Below are positions 33,450 through 42,644 of a stretch of 64,000 nt of DNA, piece after piece. Where the stretch lies: the NCBI RefSeq assembly GCF_965138505.1, contig NZ_CBCSCO010000002.1, positions 124,001 through 188,000 on the forward strand, written 5' to 3'. Position 1 is the first letter of the stretch; each line of letters opens with the position of its first letter. The notes under the pieces were generated by a model. It was not told where the DNA came from and searched no databases. It saw only the letters and a program-made list of their open reading frames with translations. A program made the position numbers and the translations under genes. The DNA is from Litorimonas haliclonae. Lineage in GTDB: Bacteria > Pseudomonadota > Alphaproteobacteria > Caulobacterales > Maricaulaceae.

Positions 33450-35285
33450 ATGAAGCCTATTCTTTTAACTGGCATTGCCTTCGCCGTTCTATCCCAGGCA
33501 AGCTATTCCCACGCCCAATTACGCGACATCGCCGATCCGGAAGAGACCGTTAAAACTTCTGAAATGGACGCCCCGAAAACATCCGAAAAACTAACGGCGA
33601 ATTACCTTGAGGGTGCTTGGGATAAATCCCGGACGGCTGAAATTCTCGACGATACAATGCGGATAAAATTCGACTATGACGCATTGGCGCTCAGCGAAGC
33701 CGAAGAAATCGCCGCACAGGATTTGATGGAAGCCGGGGCCCGCCTTCATACGCTCTATCTGGAACAGCGCCACCCACAAGCCCGCGCGGTTGAGGCCTAT
33801 CTCAAGGAAGAAACCACTCGCGATGATCTGGATGATCTATTCCGCATTATGAAAGGGCCAATTGCGACGACGCCGGACAATAAACGCAAAGCCTTTCTAA
33901 ATGTCGACGCAGAAGCGCCTCGCCGAAATGTTTATCCTGACGAAATCACGCGTGAAGAGATGGACGCTTTCCTTGCCGAATACCCTGAAGCGCGGGATGA
34001 AATTCTAGACCTCCGGGCCGTTGTAAAACGCGCAGATGAGGCAGAGAAAAAAGAGGCGTTTGACAAGCTGGACCTGTTTCCCGCTTTAGATATTCTCCAC
34101 CCGGGCCTTCGCGAAAATATTGAAGACGCAGAGGAGTTTTTCGCTCTGCCTTATTCTGTCGCTTACGCCGAAGATATTATGTTTATTTATGACCGGCTTA
34201 CTCACGCGGCCGAGGTCATGGAAGAAGACGATATTGCTTTTTCCCGCTTTTTAAAACTTCGCGCCGTGGATTTGCTGACGGATAATTATGACGGCGGAGA
34301 CGCGGCTTGGGTCACAGGAGAATTCACCGGAAATCTTAACGCCCAGATCGGGAGCTATGAAACCTATGACGACGCCCTTTACGGTGTGAAGAGCTTTTTC
34401 AGCCTTTCTCTGCTACAGCGCGATATTGAAAAAAGTGAAGAACTTGCGGCCTCAATTGGTGATATTCAGGCGATTGAAGATGCGCTGCCTTACACAGCCA
34501 ATAAAGAGGTGCGCAGCAATATTCCTGTCGCTGTCTATAATGTGATCGCGGATTACGGTCAGGCGAGAGGGACAAATACCGCGACCATCTTGCCGAATGA
34601 GGGCCATTTGTCCCGTCAATATGGCCGGACTATTCTAATCCGCTCTAACGTCCTGACGAATGAGAAAATCTTCGCGGATTCAAAGTCAGCCTATCAGGCG
34701 GCAATCGTTGACCGTCATCACGACGACCTCGAACTCGAGGGGAATTTTTACCGGACACTTTGGCATGAAATCGGGCATTATATGGGGCCGGACCAAACAA
34801 AGGACGGACAGGACATTGACGCGGCTTTGCAGGACACAGCCGACCTGATGGAAGAGATGAAGGCGGACCTGGTCTCGCTTTTCTCGGCACAAAAACTTCA
34901 TGCCGCCGGGACGTTTAGCGACAAAAGATTACGCGCAATTTATGCCTCTGGTATTCTGCGGGTGCTCAATAAAAACCAACCTCGCCGCGATCAGGCTTAC
35001 GGCACGATGCAACTTATCCAGTGGAATTGGCTTTTAGATAAGGACGTCCTGTCGATGGAAGACGGAAAGCTTACAATTAATTACGACCTTTATCCGGCTG
35101 CTGTGGAAAGCCTTTTAGAAGTCGTGCTCGACTTCCAATATCAAGGCGACCGAGACGCCGCGAATGATTTTATTGAACGCTGGACGGAATGGGACGCCGC
35201 CCTTCATGGCGAAATTGGTGATTTGATGAAAGCCGCGCCGGGGGCGAATTATCGCCTCGTAACCTACGAAGCGCTCGGCGAGTAA
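33450..35285 (+). CDS. Secreted M49-like (dipeptidyl-peptidase III-like) metallopeptidase
   Basis: 611 residues with a signal peptide (residues 1-22, ending SHA-QL). The zinc site is LWHEIGHYMG (about 435-444) with a downstream acidic helper in EEMKADLVSLF (about 466-476). The arrangement, including LSRQYGRTILIRSN and the late RAIYASGILRVLNKNQPRRD, resembles the M49 family. Classical M49 has HExxGH, whereas here the motif reads HExGH, one residue shorter. Substrate unknown. A short hairpin, CTGCCG/CGGCAG, lies in the 152-base upstream region. Confidence 0.75.
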   Translation: MKPILLTGIAFAVLSQASYSHAQLRDIADPEETVKTSEMDAPKTSEKLTANYLEGAWDKSRTAEILDDTMRIKFDYDALALSEAEEIAAQDLMEAGARLHTLYLEQRHPQARAVEAYLKEETTRDDLDDLFRIMKGPIATTPDNKRKAFLNVDAEAPRRNVYPDEITREEMDAFLAEYPEARDEILDLRAVVKRADEAEKKEAFDKLDLFPALDILHPGLRENIEDAEEFFALPYSVAYAEDIMFIYDRLTHAAEVMEEDDIAFSRFLKLRAVDLLTDNYDGGDAAWVTGEFTGNLNAQIGSYETYDDALYGVKSFFSLSLLQRDIEKSEELAASIGDIQAIEDALPYTANKEVRSNIPVAVYNVIADYGQARGTNTATILPNEGHLSRQYGRTILIRSNVLTNEKIFADSKSAYQAAIVDRHHDDLELEGNFYRTLWHEIGHYMGPDQTKDGQDIDAALQDTADLMEEMKADLVSLFSAQKLHAAGTFSDKRLRAIYASGILRVLNKNQPRRDQAYGTMQLIQWNWLLDKDVLSMEDGKLTINYDLYPAAVESLLEVVLDFQYQGDRDAANDFIERWTEWDAALHGEIGDLMKAAPGANYRLVTYEALGE

Positions 35286-35295
35286 GCGAAAAAAG

Positions 35296-37494
35296 TCAGT
35301 CGACCTTGACCCAATTTGGTTCAGGGTCGGCCAATTTAGCCTTTATGACCGTGTTAAGAGATGACCGGTTTTCGGACATGCGAGCTTGGTAAGCCACAAA
35401 TTCTGGGGCCGTTCGCAAGCTGTCAAAAGCCGGTCCTTCCAACATATTATCCGCCTGACCGAGGCTGATCATTCTATCAATCCAGGACAGGGCGTCTGTG
35501 GGGGTTTTACCGGAGGCTTTAAAAACCGCGCCTGCCCATAGTTGGTTGAGCTGATCAAAATCATAAGCGCTTTGATGGCCAAAATAGTCTGTCAGGCGCG
35601 ACCGGTAGGGGGTGGATTTGGGCAGGCCCAGCTTGCCGAAGACAAAGCTGATATTCGCAAAATCGACCAAATTATCCGTATCGGCTTTGAGGGCATTATA
35701 GCTCTTTTCCGTGATAACTTTGTCATAGGCCGTGGCGGCGCGCTCATAGTCTTTCAATAGAAAGGCAAGGTAAGCTTTTTGTGTGAGGTCCTGCATTTTC
35801 GGCAGGCTTGCTCGCGCGGCCTCAAAATCCCCTTGTTCAAATGCAATGACGGCCTGCGTGTCCGCGCTGTTTTCCATTGCCAAAGCCTGGTCGAAAAGCT
35901 TCGCTTTGATGAATATTTCCTTCAGGATAATAGGCGGCGTCGGATCATTGGGGTTTAGGGCTTGCCCTTCTTTGGCCGAAAGAAAACTATTTAGGAAGTC
36001 ACCCTCATAGAAGTAGAAAACGGACAAAGCGATATGCCCTGCGGGCTGCTCCGGATTCCATTTTATATTATCGAGTGTGGTGGCTTTTGCAGCTTTCCAA
36101 TCGCCCGTGAGGCGCTGAATCCTGGCAATATTATTGAGGATGGAGGCGGAGAGAGGGTCAAGCGTTCTGGCCTGCTCAAACGCTTTCAGACTCTTTTCGT
36201 AATCGCCCTTTTTGGCATAGGCCTGCCCTAAACGGTGGAAAGCTACGGAATAATTAGGATTGGCGGCGACGGCTTTGAGGGCGTAATCAATGGCGGCCTG
36301 AGAGTCAGGACTTTCCGAAAACATATGATCATACATCGCCGCGCTTGTCAGGGTTTCAGCAGAGCTAGGCGATAGGACCAATGCCCGGTCAATATTCTTC
36401 CGCGCCTCTGTTTTGGCAGTCTCTCGCGGCAGGGCCCCATAGGCAAAAGCCAGCATATAGCTATCTGCCAAACCGGAATAGGCATGGGAAAATTTGGGGT
36501 CCAGAGTGATGACCTCTTCAAAATCACCGATAGAGGCCAGAAGCGGCGCCGGAAGCCGTTGGTTGGATTGCTCACGCGCTTTTAGGTAAAGCTCATACGC
36601 TTCGAGAGAGACTGTTCGGCCCGTTTCGCCTTCGGGCGTAAAGGTAAGCCGGCCTTTTAGCTCCTCGACGATGGCCGTCGCAATTTCGTCCTGAACATCA
36701 AAAATGTTTTTCGCCGTAAGCGGTCTGTCATAGGTAGCTGACCATATTTGATTATCATTCGTCGTTTCAATTAACTGCGCCGAAATGCGGAGCGTCTCAC
36801 CCGACTTTCGAACGCTCCCGTCCAAAATATGAGAGACCTTCAGTGCGTCACTAATTTCCTGAACGCTTTTATTCTGGCCGCCAAAGGCAAAAGCCGAGGT
36901 ACGGGAGGCTACACGCAAACCTCTGATGCGGGCGAGGACATTTAGGAGTTCTTCAGAAATCCCCTTGGCAAAATAGTCCTGATCCTTTTCAGCGGAGTAA
37001 TCTTCAAAAGGTAAAACCGCTATGGACTGCGTGGATTGGTGGTCGCTCTCGGACGGACCGATAGAGGTCAAATCCGACTCGGTCGATTCGGTGGCTTGCG
37101 CCATCGCTTCGGGAGAAATTTCTGACAGGGTTTCAGTTGACGGGGCAGGGCGAATAAACTCCCCAAATGCCAAAAGCCCGCCGACGACTAACAACCCCAC
37201 CAGGATAGCCCAGTCCAGTTTTCGCCCTGTCTGCGAGGCGATACTCTCATCCGAGGGGATAGCCTCTGTCGGCCTCACCCCGTCAGGCGTCATCTCAAAC
37301 GCCCATGCCAAAACAATGGCTACCGGAAATCCGATGACCAAAGTTACTATAATCATTTTCATGACCCAGTCTGGCGCGCCGAAGCTGGCGGAGGTAATGG
37401 CGGCTATCTGCACCATGATCCAGCTGACAACGGCATAAGCGCCGGCGACCCGGAAAATATTGCGCCTACGCAGTTCTGAAAGTAACGATGTCAA
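35296..37494 (-). CDS. Membrane protein with TolB-like/FlgO domain and TPR repeats
   Basis: 732 residues. The start is TTG at 37494, judged from the family-typical LLSELRRRNIFRVAGAYAVVS. Helices lie at about 15-35, 45-65 and 95-112. A FlgO/TolB-N-like domain (SIAVLPFEDYSAEKDQDYFA, then GISEELLNVLARI) spans about 150-290, followed by TPR repeats to about 600. Many homologues are annotated as adenylate-cyclase-like or TPR transcriptional activators, often without evidence. A nine-pair hairpin sits three bases upstream of the TTG, which could limit translation. Confidence 0.82.
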   Translation of the reverse strand: MTSLLSELRRRNIFRVAGAYAVVSWIMVQIAAITSASFGAPDWVMKMIIVTLVIGFPVAIVLAWAFEMTPDGVRPTEAIPSDESIASQTGRKLDWAILVGLLVVGGLLAFGEFIRPAPSTETLSEISPEAMAQATESTESDLTSIGPSESDHQSTQSIAVLPFEDYSAEKDQDYFAKGISEELLNVLARIRGLRVASRTSAFAFGGQNKSVQEISDALKVSHILDGSVRKSGETLRISAQLIETTNDNQIWSATYDRPLTAKNIFDVQDEIATAIVEELKGRLTFTPEGETGRTVSLEAYELYLKAREQSNQRLPAPLLASIGDFEEVITLDPKFSHAYSGLADSYMLAFAYGALPRETAKTEARKNIDRALVLSPSSAETLTSAAMYDHMFSESPDSQAAIDYALKAVAANPNYSVAFHRLGQAYAKKGDYEKSLKAFEQARTLDPLSASILNNIARIQRLTGDWKAAKATTLDNIKWNPEQPAGHIALSVFYFYEGDFLNSFLSAKEGQALNPNDPTPPIILKEIFIKAKLFDQALAMENSADTQAVIAFEQGDFEAARASLPKMQDLTQKAYLAFLLKDYERAATAYDKVITEKSYNALKADTDNLVDFANISFVFGKLGLPKSTPYRSRLTDYFGHQSAYDFDQLNQLWAGAVFKASGKTPTDALSWIDRMISLGQADNMLEGPAFDSLRTAPEFVAYQARMSENRSSLNTVIKAKLADPEPNWVKVD

Positions 37495-37497
37495 TTT

Positions 37498-37520
37498 GGC
37501 CCCAGAAGTTGTCTGGGGCC
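37498..37520 (-). promoter_or_regulatory. Hairpin directly upstream of a TTG start
   Basis: GGCCCCAGA (37498-37506) pairs perfectly with TCTGGGGCC (37512-37520) around a five-base loop. On the minus strand the stem ends three bases before the TTG start of the TolB/TPR gene and covers the only G-rich sequence that could act as its ribosome site. There is no U-run after it, so it is a poor terminator. Confidence 0.55.
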
Positions 37521-37595
37521 CTTATATCACAGGTTTCACATTCTGTCTGCTGGAATTAAACTTCCTTAAACTCAGGGAAAATAGCCCACGTCTGG

Positions 37596-38972
37596 CTATT
37601 TCTGAATCAGCAAGGACTTAATATTTACAAATTCCTTCACGCCAAAGCCGCCATGTTCGCGGCCATAACCGGAATCCTTGACCCCGCCAAATGGCATATT
37701 CGGAACGGCCAGGCCAAAGCGGTTGATAAAGACCATCCCTGTGTCGAAATGATCGCGAGCTAGCTCAATAGCTTTATCTGTATCGGTTGTCAGAATGCCG
37801 CCGCCAAGTCCAAATCGGCTGTCATTGGCAATACGCATAGCGTCTTCGGCATCTTTGGCTTTGATCAGGGAGGCGACAGGGCCAAACAGCTCGTCATCAT
37901 AGGCGGGCTGTCCGGGCAGAACATTACCGAGTACCGTTGACGGATAGAAATATCCTTTACCGTCCGGCATTTCGCCGCCGCAAAGAATTTCGGCGCCTTT
38001 CGCAACGCTGTCCAGCACTTGTTTATGCAGATCGTCGCGAAGGTCTTTACGCGCCATAGGGCCCATATCAAATTCGTCCGACGTCGGATCGCCTGTGGTC
38101 AGTACCGACATGGCTTTGACATAGGCGTCGCGGAAATCATCATAAATATCTTCGACAACGATAAAGCGTTTAGCCGCGATACAGGTCTCACCGTTATTAT
38201 AGACGCGGCCATTCACACAGACGTCGACGGCGGCCTCAATGTCGGCATCCGCCAAGACAATATAGGCGTCATTAGAGCCGAGCTCCAAAACGGTTTTTTT
38301 CAAAACTTTCCCCGCTTTTTGAGCAATCATGCGGCCCGCTTCTGAGCTGCCGGTCAGGGTGACGCCGCGAACGCGTTCATTGGAAATAATTGTGTCTGAC
38401 TGCTCGTGAGAGATGACCAGTGTTCTAAAGAGGTGTTTCGGCAAACCTGCATCTTCATAAATTTTCTGAAGAAGCTTGCCGGATCCGGTAACATTGGACG
38501 CGTGTTTCAAAAGTACGCCGTTACCGGCCATCAGATTGGCGATGGAATAACGTATCACCTGATAGGTGGGATAATTCCAAGGCTGGATGCCGTAGATAAC
38601 ACCGATCGGAGAATAGGTAATGATGCCCCGCGTTTCATCGTCGATATCGCGGTCTTCATCGGCCAGTTCGGCTGGGCCGTTCTCCGCAGTGTACTCACAA
38701 ATCCCGGCGCAAAGTTCGACTTCCTCATGGCTTTGAGACAGAAGTTTCCCCATCTCTTTGGTCATGAGCGCCGCGAGGTCATCCTTATGTTTCATCAAGG
38801 ATTTGCCAATTTTTCCGATGACTTCAGCGCGCGATTCAAGACTTTCTTGGCGCCAGTCGAGATAGGCTTTATGGCAATTTTCAATTGCCTCGGACAATTC
38901 GAAATTGGTGAGTTTGGTATGACGCTCAATAACGTCTTCTGTGGCAGGGTTTATGGTGACTGTGGGATTCAT
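37596..38972 (-). CDS. NAD(P)-dependent aldehyde dehydrogenase, succinate-semialdehyde type
   Basis: 458 residues. The cofactor-binding GIQPWNYPTYQVIRY (about 126-140), LTGSSEAGRMIA, catalytic Glu in LELGSNDAYIVLADADIE (about 228-245) and nucleophilic Cys in NNGETCIAAKR (about 258-268) are intact. The form resembles Sad/GabD-like short ALDHs that oxidise succinate semialdehyde. Its first codon overlaps the flavin oxidoreductase stop by four bases, so the two are coupled. A shared role in aldehyde or carbonyl detoxification is plausible. Confidence 0.92.
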   Translation of the reverse strand: MNPTVTINPATEDVIERHTKLTNFELSEAIENCHKAYLDWRQESLESRAEVIGKIGKSLMKHKDDLAALMTKEMGKLLSQSHEEVELCAGICEYTAENGPAELADEDRDIDDETRGIITYSPIGVIYGIQPWNYPTYQVIRYSIANLMAGNGVLLKHASNVTGSGKLLQKIYEDAGLPKHLFRTLVISHEQSDTIISNERVRGVTLTGSSEAGRMIAQKAGKVLKKTVLELGSNDAYIVLADADIEAAVDVCVNGRVYNNGETCIAAKRFIVVEDIYDDFRDAYVKAMSVLTTGDPTSDEFDMGPMARKDLRDDLHKQVLDSVAKGAEILCGGEMPDGKGYFYPSTVLGNVLPGQPAYDDELFGPVASLIKAKDAEDAMRIANDSRFGLGGGILTTDTDKAIELARDHFDTGMVFINRFGLAVPNMPFGGVKDSGYGREHGGFGVKEFVNIKSLLIQK

Positions 38973-40090
38973 GCGGCTTCTTCCTTTTCTTCATTTTGAT
39001 CTTTTTCGTCCAAGAACGGATAATCAGTGTATCCGGTTTCATCCCCGCCATAGAATGTGTCGGGGTTGGGTTCATTCAGCTCCGCGCCGAGGCGGAAGCG
39101 TTCAGGCAGGTCGGGATTGGCAATAAAAGGGCGTCCGAAGGTGACGGCGTCAGCATGGCCGGTCTCTATCGCTTTGACGGCTCGCTCTGCATCATAATCA
39201 CCATTGGCAATATAAAATCCGTCATATTGTTTTCGAAGATTTTTGATGAGCTTTTCATCTTTCCCGTCCGATTCATTTCCGGGGAAACGCTCGACGACGT
39301 GGAGGTAGGCAAGTTTGAAATCGGACAACATTTTATAAGTATAGGCAAAGGTACCTTCCTTATCGCTGTCGCTAATGTCATTGGCTTGACCGAGCGGAGA
39401 GAGGCGAACGCCAATACGCTGCGAGGGCCAGACTTCCATGACGGCTTCCAGCACTTGCCGCAATAAACGGGTCCGGTTTTCGATTGACCCTCCATACTCG
39501 TCGTCGCGTTTATTCGCGCCGTCTTGCAGGAATTGGTCAAGTAAATAACCGTTTGCGCTATGGACTTCGACGCCGTCAAAGCCGGCATTTTTGGCAAACA
39601 GAGCCGCCTTGGCATAATCTTCAATAGTTTGCTCTATTCCCTCTTTGGTCAGAGCCACCGGCTCAGAGCAGGCCTGGAAACCTTCAGCTGTAAATGTCTC
39701 TGTCTCGGCCCGAATAGCGCTGGGCGCGACCGGGGATTTTCCGTCCGGCAAGAGAGAAGTGTGGCTGATACGACCCACATGCCATAGCTGGCAGAAAATT
39801 TGCCCGCCCCCAGCATGCACCGCATCTGTGATCTTTTTCCAGCTTAACACATGACTTCCGTCATATATTCCGGGCGTGTCCAAATAGCCTTTCCCCATAT
39901 CGGAAATCTGAGTGGCTTCGGTTACAATCAGACCGGCGGAGCTGCGCTGATGGTAATAGGTTTGCGCCATTGTTTTGGGCGTGCCGTCGGCTTGCGCGCG
40001 ATTGCGCGTCAGCGGCGCCATCAGGACGCGGTTGGAAAGCTTGATCTCTCCCATCTCGGAAGGGTCGAAAAGTGGGGACGTATCAGTCAT
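38969..40090 (-). CDS. Old Yellow Enzyme-family FMN oxidoreductase (NemA-like)
   Basis: 373 residues. FMN- and substrate-binding motifs are visible: NRVLMAPLTRNRAQADGTP (about 19-37), CQLWHVGRISH (about 93-103), GFDGVEVHSANGYLLDQFLQ (about 170-189) and VTFGRPFIANPDLPERF (about 335-351). It reduces activated alkenes, quinones or nitro compounds with NAD(P)H. It is co-transcribed with the aldehyde dehydrogenase. No TetR-type NemR regulator is adjacent. Confidence 0.94.
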   Translation of the reverse strand: MTDTSPLFDPSEMGEIKLSNRVLMAPLTRNRAQADGTPKTMAQTYYHQRSSAGLIVTEATQISDMGKGYLDTPGIYDGSHVLSWKKITDAVHAGGGQIFCQLWHVGRISHTSLLPDGKSPVAPSAIRAETETFTAEGFQACSEPVALTKEGIEQTIEDYAKAALFAKNAGFDGVEVHSANGYLLDQFLQDGANKRDDEYGGSIENRTRLLRQVLEAVMEVWPSQRIGVRLSPLGQANDISDSDKEGTFAYTYKMLSDFKLAYLHVVERFPGNESDGKDEKLIKNLRKQYDGFYIANGDYDAERAVKAIETGHADAVTFGRPFIANPDLPERFRLGAELNEPNPDTFYGGDETGYTDYPFLDEKDQNEEKEEAA

Positions 40091-40258
40091 AAGTAAGGCT
40101 CGAATTTAAATGTCTATGCCCACCTAACGACAGCCTGCCTTGTTACGTTCCGAACAGAGGCCGATTTGCGCAGTGTTCCTTTTAGACTTCTGTAGGCAGG
40201 GGATTAAATCATCCAAATTCAATCTTCCCTTTGCGAAGCAAAAACGGAATAAAGACCT

Positions 40259-40702
40259 ATGAGTGATGAAGATTATATGGCTTTGGCCCTTTCCCTTGCC
40301 CGCGCCCAAAAAGGGCGCACCGCCGAGAACCCGGCTGTCGGATGCGTGCTCGTCAAAAACGGGGAAGTTATCGGCCGCGGGGCGACGGCGGATGGAGGCC
40401 GTCCTCACGCTGAAACCATCGCTTTGATGAGCGCCGGGTCAGAAACGCGTGACTCTACGGCATATGTCACGCTAGAGCCCTGCTCGCATTACGGCCAAAC
40501 CGCGCCCTGTGCCAACGCCTTGATAGAGGCAAAAATCGCCGCTTGCCATATCGCGGTGATTGACCCCGACCCCCGTGTCCACTGGCGAGGCGCGGCGCTT
40601 TTGCAAGAGGCGGGTATAGACGTGCAGATCGGCATTGGCGCGGAAGAGGCGTTCGAAATTAATGCGGACTTTTTCGCGCGGGTGGGGAGAATAGATGGCT
40701 AA
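40259..40702 (+). CDS. ribD: Truncated RibD: riboflavin deaminase domain only
   Basis: 147 residues. The zinc-deaminase motifs are intact: RPHAETIAL (about 49-57) and EPCSHYGQTAPCANALIEA (about 77-95). This half converts the diaminohydroxyphosphoribosyl-pyrimidine to the uracil form. Normal bacterial RibD continues for another 200 residues with the reductase domain. Here it stops a few residues past ADFFARV, and the last five residues (GRIDG) overlap the start of an AT-rich HNH gene by eight bases. It may be a remnant truncated by insertion, or a split enzyme whose reductase is elsewhere. Confidence 0.85.
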   Translation: MSDEDYMALALSLARAQKGRTAENPAVGCVLVKNGEVIGRGATADGGRPHAETIALMSAGSETRDSTAYVTLEPCSHYGQTAPCANALIEAKIAACHIAVIDPDPRVHWRGAALLQEAGIDVQIGIGAEEAFEINADFFARVGRIDG

Positions 40703-41612
40703 GGGTGTTTTTATACATAACCCTCAATCGGTTTATGACGATCGACCGGAAGAATACTACAACTTCCCAAAAGTATATCTCTCTAGGGCAAAACCTACTG
40801 TGGGAGATTGGATTATCTATTACGAATCTGGGAAAGGGAGAGGGCGAAAATCTTATAAGGCTATTGCAAAAGTTAAAGCCATTCGGGAGGACTTCATCAA
40901 ACCCGGCCATTATTATGCTGATATCGCTCCAAATACATATTTGCCATTTGACCAACTCGTGCCCTTCAAAGTTGATGGTCAACCAAACGAGTCATTATTA
41001 AGTTTAGAAGATGGGCGAATAAATGGTGGTCTAGCCATATCCGCCGTGAGACCAATATCCGAAGAGGATTTCGCAAAAATTGTGAACCTAGGCTTTGAAG
41101 ACGAGTTTGCTGAATTGCCTCGTATTGATGAACTCCAGAACTATGATGAGCAAGGAAACTATGTTTCTGATTTCGCACAACCCGAATATGTTGTTCCGAC
41201 TCCACGACTAACTTTACAGACTCTACAAAACCGTAAAGTGCGGGATAGAGTTTTTCGGCGCCAAGTTATAAAAGCCTACAGCAAAACCTGTGCTTTTACG
41301 GGCTTGAATTTCGTGAATGGTGGGGGAAGGGCAGAGGTTGAAGCTGCCCATATCCGTCCTGTTTCTAATGATGGGCCGGATGTTGTGAGTAATGGTTTAG
41401 CATTATCAGGGACAATTCATTGGATGTTTGACCGAGGTTATCTTTCGATTTCTGACGACCATGATATTTTGGTTTCTAGGCACGTAAATAACATTGATGA
41501 AATTGACCGCCTATTAGTGACAGATAGAAAAGCAATTATGCCAGTCAAAGAATCTGACTGGCCCCACCCTGCTTACATGGAATGGCACAGGGCAGAATGT
41601 TTTAAAACTTAA
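40695..41612 (+). CDS. EVE/PUA-like + HNH endonuclease, candidate modification-dependent restriction enzyme
   Basis: 305 residues. Residues 1-135 resemble an EVE/PUA-like modified-base reader (GDWIIYYESGKGRG, KSYKAIAKVKAIREDFIKPG). Residues 195-290 are an HNH nuclease: RQVIKAYSKTCAFTG, EAAHIRPVSN, then SNGLALSGTIHWMFDRGYL, with His, Asn and His of the beta-beta-alpha metal fold. This layout recalls EVE-HNH enzymes such as VcaM4I, which cut DNA with modified cytosine. G+C is far lower than flanks (25 of 60 bases at 40921-40980 against 40 of 60 at 40561-40620). That suggests recent acquisition, apparently into ribD. Confidence 0.78.
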   Translation: MAKGVFIHNPQSVYDDRPEEYYNFPKVYLSRAKPTVGDWIIYYESGKGRGRKSYKAIAKVKAIREDFIKPGHYYADIAPNTYLPFDQLVPFKVDGQPNESLLSLEDGRINGGLAISAVRPISEEDFAKIVNLGFEDEFAELPRIDELQNYDEQGNYVSDFAQPEYVVPTPRLTLQTLQNRKVRDRVFRRQVIKAYSKTCAFTGLNFVNGGGRAEVEAAHIRPVSNDGPDVVSNGLALSGTIHWMFDRGYLSISDDHDILVSRHVNNIDEIDRLLVTDRKAIMPVKESDWPHPAYMEWHRAECFKT

Positions 41613-42454
41613 TCCGCTAAGCTCGCTTTCAACGGCTCTTCCTGAGGCATCCCGATGGCGTGGAAGCCACCGTCGACATGGTGCGTCTCGCCTGTGCAGG
41701 AGAGCCCCAAATCTGAGAGCAGATAAAGCGCTGCGCCGGCGACTCCTGCCGGATCCGTGTGGTCTTGCATCGCCGAGGCGGCTTTGTTGAAGCGGAACAT
41801 GTGCCGGCCGGACCCGATACCGGCGGCGGCGAGCGTCTTGATTGGGCCTGCGGAGATAGCATTGACGCGAATGCCGCGCGGACCGAGATCGGCGGCGATA
41901 TATCGGGTGGAGGCTTCGAGAGCCGCTTTTGCCACGCCCATCACATTATAATTTGGGATAACGCGCTCAGATCCTAGATAGGTCAGCGTGACCATGGAGC
42001 CGCCATCATTCATCATTTCAGAGGCGCGGCGCGCCGCATCGACGAAGGAATAAGCCGAAATATCCAGCGCAGATTTAAAGCCCTCGCGCGTGGTATTATC
42101 CACGAAGGAGCCGGCAAGTTGATCTTTCCCGGCAAAGGCAATCGCGTGAACGAGAAAATCTATCTTGCCGAATTTTTCTTTGAGCGTCGCAAAAGTGCTG
42201 TCCATGGTCGCGTCATCTGTGACGTCGCATTCGCAGAGAATGTCAGAGCCAATGCTCTCGGCGAGAGGTTTAACGCGGCGGAGCAGCGCGTCGCCCTGAT
42301 AAGTAAATGCGATCTCTGCGCCTTGCGCCGCGAGCTGACGGGCAATTGCCCAGGCAATGGAGTTCTTATTGGCGACGCCCATTATGAGGCCTTTTTTGCC
42401 TTTCATCAGGTCGCCTTTTGGAAAGCCTTCCAGCGCTTTGGTCATATCAGTCAT
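41609..42454 (-). CDS. fabI: Enoyl-ACP reductase (NADH)
   Basis: 281 residues, the short-chain reductase that completes each fatty-acid elongation cycle. The start MKGKKGLIMGVANKNSIAWA-type cofactor motif (GKKGLIMGVANKNSIAW, about 18-34) and the catalytic YNVMGVAKAALE (about 165-176, Tyr and Lys) identify FabI. SAGPIKTLAAAGI follows. The stop codon overlaps the HNH gene's stop. In many alphaproteobacteria fabI sits next to fabA and fabB, but here a LuxR solo and a porin gene lie between them. Confidence 0.96.
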   Translation of the reverse strand: MTDMTKALEGFPKGDLMKGKKGLIMGVANKNSIAWAIARQLAAQGAEIAFTYQGDALLRRVKPLAESIGSDILCECDVTDDATMDSTFATLKEKFGKIDFLVHAIAFAGKDQLAGSFVDNTTREGFKSALDISAYSFVDAARRASEMMNDGGSMVTLTYLGSERVIPNYNVMGVAKAALEASTRYIAADLGPRGIRVNAISAGPIKTLAAAGIGSGRHMFRFNKAASAMQDHTDPAGVAGAALYLLSDLGLSCTGETHHVDGGFHAIGMPQEEPLKASLAD

Positions 42455-42644
42455 GTGTCGTCCTGTTCGTTTGATTTGCAGGGATTATATGGGATCGAAC
42501 AGAATATCACCATAGTCAAATCTGCCGAATTAATTTTAACGTAGATTAAGTAATTCGACAGAGAATTTAGGTGTCACATTCTAAATTAATTCAATACAAC
42601 TCAGGGAAGCATTCGGTTCTTCCGATTCGGGTTTAGAGGGAAAT

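Noticed and set aside
37556..37571. CtrA box downstream of the aldehyde dehydrogenase
   Set aside because: TTAA half sites are spaced by six bases.
42530..42560. CtrA box between fabI and the LuxR solo
   Set aside because: The TTAA half sites are six bases apart, not seven, so the match to the consensus is poor.
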